The translations under genes and the position numbers were made by a program. DNA of 58,278 nucleotides, from positions 1 to 58,278 of the forward strand of contig JAAYIF010000011.1 in the NCBI GenBank assembly GCA_012523575.1, read 5' to 3'. The notes under the pieces were generated by a model, which worked only from the letters and a program-made list of their open reading frames with translations, had not been told where the DNA came from and did no database searches. The stretch is from Clostridia bacterium. GTDB taxonomy: Bacteria > Bacillota > DTU086. Below are positions 1 to 8,062 of the stretch, piece after piece (within the stretch, counting starts at the first letter, position 1; each line of letters begins with the position of its first letter).

Positions 1-343
<343 letters not shown>

Positions 344-427
344 TCAAAGTAGTTAAATAATCTCCTGCACCGTTGTCCAAATAATTATATTATACAAATT
401 TAATTGTAGACCATATTCATACATCCC

Positions 428-1132
428 TTAAGTTCCAAAATAACCCATTTCACGCATACTAACAAACCTTCCATCACCAATTATTACATGATCAAGCACG
501 TCTATGCCAATTATTTTTCCCGCTTCCACCATTCGCTGGGTAACCAGCTTATCTTCTTCGCTGGGATGGGGATCCCCGCTGGGATGATTGTGAACCAAAA
601 TAATCCCTGCGGAGCTTTTAATAATTGCTTTCTTGAAAAGCTCCCTGGGATGAACCAGGGACGCATTGAGGGTACCCACGGAAATGAGTTCCACTGCCAG
701 GACATGGTTTTTAGAGTTTAAAAAAACCGCCTTAAAATGCTCACGATCCAAATATCTCATTTTATCCAAAAGAAGGTTGGCCACGTCCTGGGGAGTTCTT
801 ATGCTGGGCTTTTCCCGGCTGTCTATGGAAAAAATTCTTTTCCCCAGCTCCACGGCAGCTTTAATTTGAGCTGCCTTCGCAGTGCCCACACCGTGTATGT
901 TTTTCAGCTGATCCACATCTGCTTCGGCAAGGAAGCGAAGCCCGCCGTTTTGGTTTAAAATTCTTTGGGCAAGCTGCAGGCTGGTTTCTTTCACCGTACC
1001 CGTCCTTAATAATATGGCAAGGAGTTCTACATTACTTAAGTATTCCGGCCCAACGGCCACCAATCTTTCCCTGGGCTGCTGATCGGGGGGCATTTCTTTA
1101 ACAGTAATATGATACTCGGGTTTTGCGGGCAA
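428..1132 (-). CDS. radC: RadC family JAB/MPN domain protein (UPF0758)
   Basis: A 234-residue protein with an N-terminal helix-hairpin-helix region (NIHGVGTAKAAQIKAA, around residues 78-93) and a C-terminal JAMM metal-binding motif: H181-x-H183, then S191 and D194 in HNHPSGDPHPSEED. The family was first linked to DNA repair, but its activity is not established. The start is TTG, preceded by AAGGAGGAG with six bases of spacing; this site overlaps the last codons of maf, whose stop lies three bases upstream. Translation is therefore probably coupled to maf. Length and order (maf-radC-mreB) are typical of Firmicutes. Confidence 0.93.
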   Translation of the reverse strand: MPAKPEYHITVKEMPPDQQPRERLVAVGPEYLSNVELLAILLRTGTVKETSLQLAQRILNQNGGLRFLAEADVDQLKNIHGVGTAKAAQIKAAVELGKRIFSIDSREKPSIRTPQDVANLLLDKMRYLDREHFKAVFLNSKNHVLAVELISVGTLNASLVHPRELFKKAIIKSSAGIILVHNHPSGDPHPSEEDKLVTQRMVEAGKIIGIDVLDHVIIGDGRFVSMREMGYFGT

Positions 1133-1135
1133 AAC

Positions 1136-1732
1136 TTACTCCTCCTTTTCAATCATATCCCAAAAATCTATCCCGAATGCCTTCATCATTTCAAAAAGTT
1201 TTACTAAGGGCAGACCCACAACATTGTAATAACAACCCTCTAATCCTTTCACTAGTATTCCTCCCAACCCTTGAATACCATAAGCACCGGCTTTGTCCAT
1301 GGGTTCCCCAGTGCTCACATACTTTAAAATCTCCCTTTCAGAAAGGTTCCGAAAATGCACTCTAGTTGTTTCTGAATCCACAAGGAATTTTCCATTCTCA
1401 GCTTCCACCAATGCCACACCGCTTATCACCCGATGGATGCTCCCGCTCAGTAATTTAAGCATTTCCACAGCTTCTTTAAAATCCCTGGGTTTGCCCAAAA
1501 CTTTTTCTTTATAAACCACCACAGTATCTGCACCAATGACAATGCCTTTTTTAAATTTTGATGCAACTTCCTGTGCTTTTAATAGTGCAAGTTTTTTAAC
1601 AAAAACTTCAGGAGATTCCTCTTCTACAGCATTTTCTAAAACCGTACTTTCCCTTTGGATAAACTTAAGTCCCATTTTTTCTAAAAGTTCTGCCCGACGC
1701 GGGGAAGCCGAAGCCAAAATAATCTGGATCAT
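1136..1732 (-). CDS. maf: Maf-like nucleotide pyrophosphatase (septum formation inhibitor Maf)
   Basis: Maf proteins hydrolyse dTTP/UTP or modified nucleoside triphosphates to monophosphates and are linked to septum formation. The signature ILASASPRRAELLEKMGL at the N-terminus, the GADTVV motif and GKPRD are present. The open frame extends nine codons further upstream, but the ATG at 1732 is preferred because GAGG lies ten bases before it and the family begins directly with the ILASASPRR strand. That gives 198 residues, close to the family length. It is the first gene of maf-radC-mreB. The gene upstream (the hydrogenase maturation protease) ends with a terminator, so maf probably has its own promoter in 1760-1860. 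Confidence 0.93.
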   Translation of the reverse strand: MIQIILASASPRRAELLEKMGLKFIQRESTVLENAVEEESPEVFVKKLALLKAQEVASKFKKGIVIGADTVVVYKEKVLGKPRDFKEAVEMLKLLSGSIHRVISGVALVEAENGKFLVDSETTRVHFRNLSEREILKYVSTGEPMDKAGAYGIQGLGGILVKGLEGCYYNVVGLPLVKLFEMMKAFGIDFWDMIEKEE

Positions 1733-1863
1733 TTTATATTCGCCTCGTTTTCCATGCAATAACTATATACCTAAATTTGTCCTCTTATTTAATACAATAT
1801 ACCCCCCTATAAATTCCTGCTAAGATATCCTTTGTCAATAAATGTTATTTTTAATAATAAAAA

Positions 1864-1890
1864 ATGCCGTGATCCATAGGGATCAACGGC
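1864..1890 (-). terminator. Hairpin terminator of the hydrogenase operon
   Basis: Directly after the stop codon of the maturation protease, the minus strand reads GCCGTTGATCC, a short loop, then GGATCACGGC followed by a run of six T. The stem has ten pairs with one bulge. This marks the end of the hydrogenase transcription unit before maf. Confidence 0.8.
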
Positions 1891-2454
1891 TTAAACCAAA
1901 GAATCCCGAATTGTCACAGCTGCTATGGAAGCAGCTTCGTCCACTTTCGGAGTGAGCTTCTTTTCAAAGCAAATGCTTATTTTTTCCGGTTGAATTCCCA
2001 ATAGAAGAACCTTACAACCCATGTCCAGCTCCAAAAATTTTGCTAATACCGATAGAGGTATATTATGGGTTGAAATTTCATCTCCCTTTACTTCAGATAA
2101 GGGTACCAGCTCCATTTCTCCGGGCATTCGTGCAAGCTCTGCAGCATCAACAAAGAGTACATGTGTAGCTTTGAATTTTCTTATTTTTCCCGTTAAACTT
2201 TCTGGGGCATCAGCTCCAATATAAAGCCTTATTTCTTTGCCCGCACGATGAAATCTTTCATCATTAAAGCTCAGTGGAAGCTCTTGGCTTCCACTGAGCT
2301 CATTATACAAGCGTTCCACTGCGACTATTCCCACGGCATCGTCCTGTCGCCATTCCTGTCCAATGCCAATGACAGCAATTCTTTCTGCATCCCTAAAAAA
2401 CTCCTTGAGACCTTTTATAATTTCCTTTTCATTATTCATATTGCTACTGTTCAT
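1891..2454 (-). CDS. Hydrogenase maturation endopeptidase (HycI/HybD family, M52)
   Basis: A 187-residue protein related to the proteases that clip the C-terminal tail of [NiFe] hydrogenase large subunits once nickel is inserted. Visible family features are the first strand VIGIGQEWRQDDAVGIVAVERL (usual form GxGNxxxxDDGxG), the acidic loop FVDAAELARMPGEM, and STHNIPLSVLAKFLE with the conserved histidine. In this family two acidic residues and this histidine bind nickel. The N-terminus is longer than in HycI (about 30 residues before the core). The start at 2454 overlaps the previous gene by 11 bases with GGAAG unusually close; ATG at 2439 is an alternative. Its likely substrate is the large subunit encoded four genes upstream in the same operon. 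Confidence 0.85.
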   Translation of the reverse strand: MNSSNMNNEKEIIKGLKEFFRDAERIAVIGIGQEWRQDDAVGIVAVERLYNELSGSQELPLSFNDERFHRAGKEIRLYIGADAPESLTGKIRKFKATHVLFVDAAELARMPGEMELVPLSEVKGDEISTHNIPLSVLAKFLELDMGCKVLLLGIQPEKISICFEKKLTPKVDEAASIAAVTIRDSLV

Positions 2455-3010
2455 CTTCCTTTGGTTGTTCTTTAGCTGCTTCTTTATTTTCCGGAGCTTT
2501 TTCTTCCTCTGCTTCTTTAGCTTCCTGCGTTGGCTTTGCTTCCTTTGCTTCCTGTGCTGCCTTTGCTGCTTTTGCCTCCTTTGCTTTCTGCTGTTTCATG
2601 CGCTTTCTTTCACGGAGTTTTTCAATATACTCCAGCGCCTCCTCCGACTTTGGAAACTCGGGATGCCCATAGAGAGATTCAATGTCATAAGCAGCCAGTT
2701 CAAATTCATTGGTCATGCTGACTGCACCCCAAGGGCATCTTTCAGCGCATTCACCGCAGAAAACACAGCGGTCATACCAGAAGGCCAGGCGTTCCACTTC
2801 ATCCCCTATGGTTATCTTTTTGCATGCTTCAGCAGGACATACCTTTTCACAAATGCAAACCTTGCAACCTCTGCACTTCTCGGTGTCCAACACAGGTTTA
2901 CCCCTAAGCTTTTCGGGTACCGGTACCCTTTCAAAAGGATATAGAATAGTAAAAGGTTTTTTGCCTAAGGTGGGTAGTGCCTCTTTTATAATCACACCAA
3001 ATTTTTTCAT
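2444..3010 (-). CDS. Hydrogenase ferredoxin-like subunit, NuoI/HyfH type (two [4Fe-4S] clusters)
   Basis: This is the NuoI counterpart that carries electrons between ferredoxin and the small subunit. Two clusters of cysteines are present: CRGCKVCICEKVCP and CVFCGECAERCP, each sufficient for a [4Fe-4S] cluster. The start chosen is ATG at 3010, which overlaps the TGA of the NuoH-like gene (ATGA) and has AAAGGATGG eight bases upstream; the frame is open 12 bases further, but that ATG touches the ribosome site. The protein is 188 residues. Its last ~55 residues are an unusual Lys/Ala/Glu-rich tail (repeats such as AKEAKAAKAAQEAKEAK), probably a flexible or helical extension not found in NuoI. Confidence 0.88.
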   Translation of the reverse strand: MKKFGVIIKEALPTLGKKPFTILYPFERVPVPEKLRGKPVLDTEKCRGCKVCICEKVCPAEACKKITIGDEVERLAFWYDRCVFCGECAERCPWGAVSMTNEFELAAYDIESLYGHPEFPKSEEALEYIEKLRERKRMKQQKAKEAKAAKAAQEAKEAKPTQEAKEAEEEKAPENKEAAKEQPKEDEQ

Positions 3011-3945
3011 GTCAGCCACCATCCTTTTATTAAAACAGCAATTAGCACTTGAACTAAAGCAATAGGCACAAGCTTATGCCAGCAGAAAAGAACCAGCTGC
3101 TCAATTCTAACCCTGGCCATAACCGTGCGCATAGCAGTAAGGATGAATACTAAGATCAGGGTTTTAACGAAGAACTCTATAAGCCCTAAAGCAGGATTTG
3201 CGGAAAATCCACCAAGGAACAGGTTGGCCAGCAGTGTAACTCCCACAATCATTTCAATATCCGTGGCAAGATGGAATAATGCCAGCCCCCTACCTGACAG
3301 TTCTGCCAGAGGACCTCCAACAATCTCCGTTTCCGCTTCAGGTATATCAAAGGGAACCCTTTCCAGTTTTGCTTGTAGCGCAATGAGAGCTATTATCAAT
3401 GCGGGTAGCTGGATAATTAAAAGAATGGGATTGGCACGGAGATATGCAGTAATTTCTGTAATACTCCAGCTGCCTGCCAAAATAGCCGGTGTCAGAATGG
3501 CAAAAAGCAATGGTACTTCATAGGAAATCATTTGGCTGATAGCACGGGTTCCACCCACTATGGTAAAGGGGTTGTTGGAAAACCATCCCATAAGGAATAT
3601 TACGATGCTAGCTGCAGTTAATAGAAATGCCACAACAAGGATATCGCCTTCAAAGGGATACAATGCTCTGTTGCTGGCAATGGGTAAGCAAACTATTGTT
3701 GTAAGTACAAAGGCCAATATTCCTGTGGGTAGCAGTAGGAAAAATAGTGGGTTTGCCCTCCTGGGAATAATGTATTCCTTTGCCATCAGCTTTATAAAAT
3801 CCGCAAAGGGCTGAAACCACGGTGGACCAACTCTGTTCTGCATTAATGCATATGCCTTGCGGTCAAACCATTCCACGAACATGGCATAGGCGAACAAAAA
3901 CACAAACCCGGGAAACAGCAAGATTTGAACCAGTTCCGCTGTCAT
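3007..3945 (-). CDS. Hydrogenase membrane subunit, NuoH/HyfC/MbhM type
   Basis: A 312-residue polytopic membrane protein homologous to complex I subunit NuoH (Nqo8), which joins the redox arm to the ion pump. Diagnostic stretches are the N-terminal DRKAYALMQNRVGPPWFQPFADFIKL and the acidic loop ERVPFDIPEAETEIVGGP, whose glutamates line the E-channel in complex I. About eight hydrophobic segments are visible. It starts immediately after the stop of the large-subunit gene and ends with an ATGA overlap into the ferredoxin-like gene, so the three are translated together. Confidence 0.92.
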   Translation of the reverse strand: MTAELVQILLFPGFVFLFAYAMFVEWFDRKAYALMQNRVGPPWFQPFADFIKLMAKEYIIPRRANPLFFLLLPTGILAFVLTTIVCLPIASNRALYPFEGDILVVAFLLTAASIVIFLMGWFSNNPFTIVGGTRAISQMISYEVPLLFAILTPAILAGSWSITEITAYLRANPILLIIQLPALIIALIALQAKLERVPFDIPEAETEIVGGPLAELSGRGLALFHLATDIEMIVGVTLLANLFLGGFSANPALGLIEFFVKTLILVFILTAMRTVMARVRIEQLVLFCWHKLVPIALVQVLIAVLIKGWWLT

Positions 3946-5118
3946 TTAGCGTTCTCCCCCTTTGCCGTATTTGCTCAAATCCCTAAATCTAATGCGGCTT
4001 TCCTTACCGGAACGAATATCCCTTACAAGAGCTATCCTGTCGGTGCAGCTGAAACATGGATCCATTGAAGCAATGGCTATTGGGGCATCGGCTATATAGC
4101 TGCCCTTTAGGCTTTCCATTGTTGCCAAAAGGTTCTGCATTGTAGGGGCACGCACCTTTGCTCTGTAGGGGTTTTCTCCGCCGTCGCTGCGTACATAATG
4201 TACGTCCTCTCCCCGAGGTGCTTCATACCTGCTAAAAGCTTCACCCTCAGGTATCTTCTTTGGAACTTTTTCCAGCCTATATTCTCCTGGAGGCATATTC
4301 TGCAAACAATATCTAGCAATCTTAATTGATTCAATGACTTCTAAAACCCTTACCACTGTTCTTCCAAAAATATCGCCGCTGTCGTAAGTTACCAGGTTAA
4401 AGGGTATTTGATCATATACTAAATAAGGTTCCTCGAAACGCACGTCAGTGGCTACCCCGGACGCCCTTGCCATGGGCCCGCAAGCGCATAACTCAATAGC
4501 CTTCTCCTTGCTAAGATAATGGACGCCACTCAGCCTTGCAGCAAGGGTACCTTCCTCAAAAGCCAATTTTGCATAATATTGACAACGCTCCTCTAAAATA
4601 TCCAGTGCTTTTAAATAATCATCTATTTTACCTTCGGGTATATCTCTTCTCACACCGCCAATGGTATTAATTCCATAGTTAACACGGTTGCCTGTTATTT
4701 CCTCTAATATATCCAGTACAAACTCACGATCTCTCCAGCTGTACATAAACAGGGTATCAAAACCAATTTCGTGTCCGGCAATTCCCAGCCAAAGGAGGTG
4801 GCTGTGTATGCGCTCCAATTCTCCAACCAATGTACGGATAAACTTGGCTCTTTCGGGTATTTCAAGACCAGCTACTTCCTCCACAGCTAGAATGTAGCAA
4901 GTTGTATGGGAATGGGAGCAGATACCGCAGATTCTTTCAAACAAATACAGAGTTTGCAAAAAGGTTCTAAATTCAGCTGATTTTTCCATACCCCGGTGGT
5001 TATATCCGATGCGCATTTCTGCCTTTACTATTTCTTCGCCATCCACCGTAAGCAAAAACAATTCCGGCTCTTCTAACGCTGGGTGTTGCGGACCAATGGG
5101 TATCTTTACCTCTGCCAT
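3946..5118 (-). CDS. Group 4 [NiFe] hydrogenase large (catalytic) subunit, NuoD-like
   Basis: A 390-residue large subunit. Unlike true NuoD it keeps both nickel-binding motifs: CGIC at residues 64-67 (within FERICGICSHSHTTCY) and DPCFSC at residues 353-358. It therefore should bind a NiFe centre and reduce protons or oxidise H2. The DPCFSCTDR context is like that of E. coli HycE, where the protease HycI cuts after this arginine; a 29-residue tail follows R361 here. NuoD hallmarks are also present: IGPQHPALEEPE at the N-terminus and YNHRGMEKSAE. In HycE and HyfG the NuoC and NuoD parts are fused; here they are separate, overlapping by one base (TAATG). Confidence 0.95.
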   Translation of the reverse strand: MAEVKIPIGPQHPALEEPELFLLTVDGEEIVKAEMRIGYNHRGMEKSAEFRTFLQTLYLFERICGICSHSHTTCYILAVEEVAGLEIPERAKFIRTLVGELERIHSHLLWLGIAGHEIGFDTLFMYSWRDREFVLDILEEITGNRVNYGINTIGGVRRDIPEGKIDDYLKALDILEERCQYYAKLAFEEGTLAARLSGVHYLSKEKAIELCACGPMARASGVATDVRFEEPYLVYDQIPFNLVTYDSGDIFGRTVVRVLEVIESIKIARYCLQNMPPGEYRLEKVPKKIPEGEAFSRYEAPRGEDVHYVRSDGGENPYRAKVRAPTMQNLLATMESLKGSYIADAPIAIASMDPCFSCTDRIALVRDIRSGKESRIRFRDLSKYGKGGER

Positions 5119-5591
5119 TATCTAATCCCCCTTTCTTTAGCAGGCCAATCTTTCCTTAAGGGATAATCACCTTCAGGCCAATCTTCGGGCAGTGTTTGCC
5201 TTGAGGGATCGGGATGTCCTTTGGGATATATGCCCAGTAAATCTTTGTTTTCCCTTTCGTAAAGATCCGCTCCTGGTATTATATGATATATTGAATGGAC
5301 CCACGGATTTTCTTCCTTTGGTACTATGGCTTTTAAATTAATTACCGTATTCTCTAGAAAGAAATGATATATGACTTCATAGTGCTCTATTGCATCAACT
5401 CCTGTAATGGTTGATACATAGGTCAAACCGTGCTTTTCATTCAGATGTTTTACCACCTCTAGAGCATCATCTCTGCTTACTGTCACATTTAAACGATGCG
5501 GCCTTGGGTTTTCCACCTTTACCTTATCCCCAAAGGCATTTTCGAGGCTTTCCTTTAACTTAGCGTCAATGTTCTTATATTCCCTTACCAT
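5118..5591 (-). CDS. Hydrogenase subunit, NuoC/30-kDa type
   Basis: A 157-residue soluble subunit matching the 30-kDa (NuoC) family that docks on the large subunit. The family signature near the C-terminus is visible as ADLYERENKDLLGIYPKGHPDPSRQTLPEDWP, followed by YPLRKDWPA. The open frame extends 15 codons further upstream, into the small-subunit gene, but the ATG at 5591 has AGGGAGGAAA six to nine bases upstream and is preferred; the gap to the previous stop is then 16 bases. Its stop overlaps the ATG of the large-subunit gene by one base. Confidence 0.9.
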   Translation of the reverse strand: MVREYKNIDAKLKESLENAFGDKVKVENPRPHRLNVTVSRDDALEVVKHLNEKHGLTYVSTITGVDAIEHYEVIYHFFLENTVINLKAIVPKEENPWVHSIYHIIPGADLYERENKDLLGIYPKGHPDPSRQTLPEDWPEGDYPLRKDWPAKERGIR

Positions 5592-5607
5592 GGAGTTTCC
5601 TCCCTCC

Positions 5608-6042
5608 CTATCCGGCTTTACCTTGAAGCTTGGCAAGAAGCTTCACAACACCGTCAATGATGGCATCGGGCCTTGCAGCACATCCTGGTATATATGCATC
5701 CACAGGAATTACCTGATCTATTCCACCTAGTACGTTGTAATTTCCTCTAAATACTCCACCGGAACAGGCACATGTTCCCACTGCAACAACAAATTTTGGA
5801 TCGGGTGTCTGGTTATAAACCCTGATAAGCCTATCTTTAACCTGTCTCGTAACCGGCCCGGTGCAGACAATTACATCCGCATGCCTCGGAGTACCCTGAA
5901 GCAGAATCCCAAAGCGCTCTACATCAAATCGGGGTGTCAGAGCAGCCAATACTTCTATATCGCAAGCGTTGCAAGCTCCTGTGTTCCAGTGTAAAATCCA
6001 CGGCGACTTTACCCTAGCCCAGTTGACCAGCGATTGAAACAT
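5608..6042 (-). CDS. [NiFe] hydrogenase small subunit, NuoB-like
   Basis: A 144-residue small subunit of the short NuoB/HycG/EchC type that carries only the proximal [4Fe-4S] cluster. Candidate ligands are C24 and C27 in GACNACD, C91 in GTCACSGG and C121 in IPGCAARPD. No twin-arginine signal is present, so the enzyme faces the cytoplasm. AGGAGGGG precedes the ATG. The gene lies between the NuoA-like and NuoC-like genes, the same relative order as nuoA-B-C-D in complex I operons. Confidence 0.94.
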   Translation of the reverse strand: MFQSLVNWARVKSPWILHWNTGACNACDIEVLAALTPRFDVERFGILLQGTPRHADVIVCTGPVTRQVKDRLIRVYNQTPDPKFVVAVGTCACSGGVFRGNYNVLGGIDQVIPVDAYIPGCAARPDAIIDGVVKLLAKLQGKAG

Positions 6043-6073
6043 TCATGTCCCCTCCTTCTAACTATATAACAAT

Positions 6074-6523
6074 TTAATTAGCCACTTGGGCGCCGCTGCT
6101 GCTTACGGCTGCAGTGCTTGAGCTATCTATTACTGTTACCTTTGCCTTAGCCTGCAGTTTAGCCATAGCCTTTTCTTTGGGCGGTATTGCCAGTTTAACC
6201 TCACCTATAAGAACACCTACAGCTGATCCTATTAAAACCATATAAGCTATTGTAAACAACACAGCTGGGCTGGGCATTAACGCAATCATAAATACTGCAA
6301 TATGCAGAATGGTAAAGAGTATGGCTATGGAGAAGAACTGCCAGTATCCCGGCACGATCATCCCCAGCACTAAATCCTCACCGCACAGATAAGGTTCCGT
6401 TTTTCCTTCTACATCCGTAAAGGGAGCTGCCATCATTTTCCCCATGCCCATGAGAAGATATGCAATAATTGTAAAGATTATAAACGCTATGGGCGGCAAT
6501 ACAAAACTCAAGTTTCCGTCCAT
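6074..6523 (-). CDS. Membrane subunit resembling NuoA (complex I subunit 3)
   Basis: A 149-residue protein with three predicted membrane helices (about residues 7-29, 61-83 and 87-107). Between helix 1 and 2 is TEPYLCGED, matching the position and form of the conserved loop (K-x2-PYE[C/S]G) in NuoA, and the second helix IAILFTILHIAVFMI resembles the NuoA helix 2. This topology, and its position directly before the NuoB-like gene, support a NuoA counterpart. Similarity is weak and the C-terminal 40 residues (Lys/Ala/Ser-rich) are not NuoA-like. A different small membrane subunit of the hydrogenase cannot be excluded. A strong ribosome site (GGGGGAGGAG) precedes the ATG. Confidence 0.6.
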   Translation of the reverse strand: MDGNLSFVLPPIAFIIFTIIAYLLMGMGKMMAAPFTDVEGKTEPYLCGEDLVLGMIVPGYWQFFSIAILFTILHIAVFMIALMPSPAVLFTIAYMVLIGSAVGVLIGEVKLAIPPKEKAMAKLQAKAKVTVIDSSSTAAVSSSGAQVAN

Positions 6524-6565
6524 TTATACTCCTCCCCCTTTCACCTACCAATATAGTACACCAAA

Positions 6566-8050
6566 TTATCCAATTAAACTAGCAATAACGTTTACTGCTG
6601 GGTAAACAAATTTCAGTCCCACCTGCGGGAAAATACCCAGGGCAATGGTCAGAACAACTAGTCCGGCAATGGATACTGCACACCAGGTAGGTGCATCATG
6701 AAGATTAATTTCCGCAGTTTCATCTTTAGCGTAAAAGGTACTTACCACCGGTAGATAGTAGCCCAAGGACAGAATACTGTTTGCAATGGCTATGGCTGCA
6801 AAAACTATTCCCACCGTGGAACCCACTTCAACACCGGCATTGTAGATCAACCACTTGCTCATAAAACCGCTTAAGGGCGGTACCCCTGCCAGCGCCAGGG
6901 CTGCTATGGTAAATCCAGCCGCCGTTAGGGGCATGTGTCTACCCACTCCACGCATACTGGAAATTTCCCTGTTTCCAATTTGATGAATTATGACACCAAC
7001 ACAGAAAAAGGCTAATCCCTTCATAAAGGCGTGGGTCATTATATGGAACAGTCCGCCTGTCAAACCGGTAACGGCACCATAGTATATACCCAAGCCTATT
7101 CCCATTAAAACATATCCTATTTGTGCAACACTGGAATAAGCCAACATCCTCTTTACGTCTTTCTGTACCAGAGCAAGGAAGTTTCCTGCAAACATTGTTA
7201 ATACTGCAAGTAATGCCAGAACCAAGCCCATAGTAACGGTTACTCCGGCAAAGACACTTAAGAGAACTCTCAGCATGGCAAAGAAGCCTGTTTCAATAAC
7301 CACACCTGAAAGCATTGCACTTATTCCTGTGGGAGCTGCTGAGTGTGCATCGGGTAACCAAGTATGCAGAGGTGCCATAGCTGTTTTAACACCAAAGCCA
7401 CCAAGGAACAGTCCCACAAGGAGAAGCACCACAGGTGTAGGAACTTCTGTAATACTTTGAGCAACTGCTACAAATTGAAGGTTGCCTGTATACATGAAGG
7501 TTATGGCAATTCCAAGGAGAACAAAGGCCGAACCCACAGCACTCATAACGAGATACTTAAAGGCTGCCTCAATGGGCTCAAAGTTGTCTTTTCTAAAGGC
7601 AACTAAGGCATAAGATGAAATGGCCATCAGTTCAAAAAATACATACAAGTTGAAAAGGTCTGTGGTTAAGGTTATACCGATCATTCCTGCGATCATTAGA
7701 AGCAAAAGTCCGTAGTATTTTTCAACGCCCTCGTCTTCCTCCATATAATTCCATGAATAAATGGTAGCAGCAAGGCTCAACAGGAGTATTACTGCAATCA
7801 TGAAAACCGAGAGGGCATCGGCTTGCAGGATGATGGCAAAGAATCCATCCCCCACCGCCACAGAGGGTAATTCCCCCACAGCCACCTGCTGAGCAAGGGG
7901 AATGAACGCCGCTGCCGCAAATAAAAGAGCCAATAGGGCAACTAAACCTGCAGCTTTACAGGGTTTTTTCGACCAGTGTCCTACTATATAGGAAACAATA
8001 CTCCCCGCAAATAACGCGATGAACATTAAAAGAATGTACTGTCCTGACAT
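6566..8050 (-). CDS. Hydrogenase antiporter-like subunit, NuoN/HyfF/MrpD type
   Basis: The third of three consecutive antiporter-like proteins (494 residues from this start). About 14 membrane segments are visible. The central proton-translocation motif is GGFGVKTAMAPLHTWLPDAHSAAPTGISAMLSG (about residues 219-250), with the conserved channel lysine, and FFELMAISSYALVAF carries the helix 5 glutamate. ATG at 8050 is preferred to the GTG three codons earlier because AGGAGG lies eight bases before it, whereas the GTG overlaps that site. It follows the NuoM-like gene with a 12-base gap. The protein should translocate H+ or Na+ across the cytoplasmic membrane. Confidence 0.9.
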   Translation of the reverse strand: MSGQYILLMFIALFAGSIVSYIVGHWSKKPCKAAGLVALLALLFAAAAFIPLAQQVAVGELPSVAVGDGFFAIILQADALSVFMIAVILLLSLAATIYSWNYMEEDEGVEKYYGLLLLMIAGMIGITLTTDLFNLYVFFELMAISSYALVAFRKDNFEPIEAAFKYLVMSAVGSAFVLLGIAITFMYTGNLQFVAVAQSITEVPTPVVLLLVGLFLGGFGVKTAMAPLHTWLPDAHSAAPTGISAMLSGVVIETGFFAMLRVLLSVFAGVTVTMGLVLALLAVLTMFAGNFLALVQKDVKRMLAYSSVAQIGYVLMGIGLGIYYGAVTGLTGGLFHIMTHAFMKGLAFFCVGVIIHQIGNREISSMRGVGRHMPLTAAGFTIAALALAGVPPLSGFMSKWLIYNAGVEVGSTVGIVFAAIAIANSILSLGYYLPVVSTFYAKDETAEINLHDAPTWCAVSIAGLVVLTIALGIFPQVGLKFVYPAVNVIASLIG

Positions 8051-8062
8051 GGTCTGCACCTC

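Noticed and set aside
1760..1860. Promoter of maf: TTGACA at 1833-1838
   Set aside because: A good -35 box is present, but no -10 box lies at proper distance (TATAGG at 21 and TATATT at 31 bases), so it is not listed as a feature.
2363..2944. Plus-strand frame of 193 codons, rich in Leu, Phe and Cys
   Set aside because: It is the complement of the Lys/Ala/Glu-rich tail and iron-sulfur motifs of the NuoI-like gene; the hydrophobic composition is produced by that tail.
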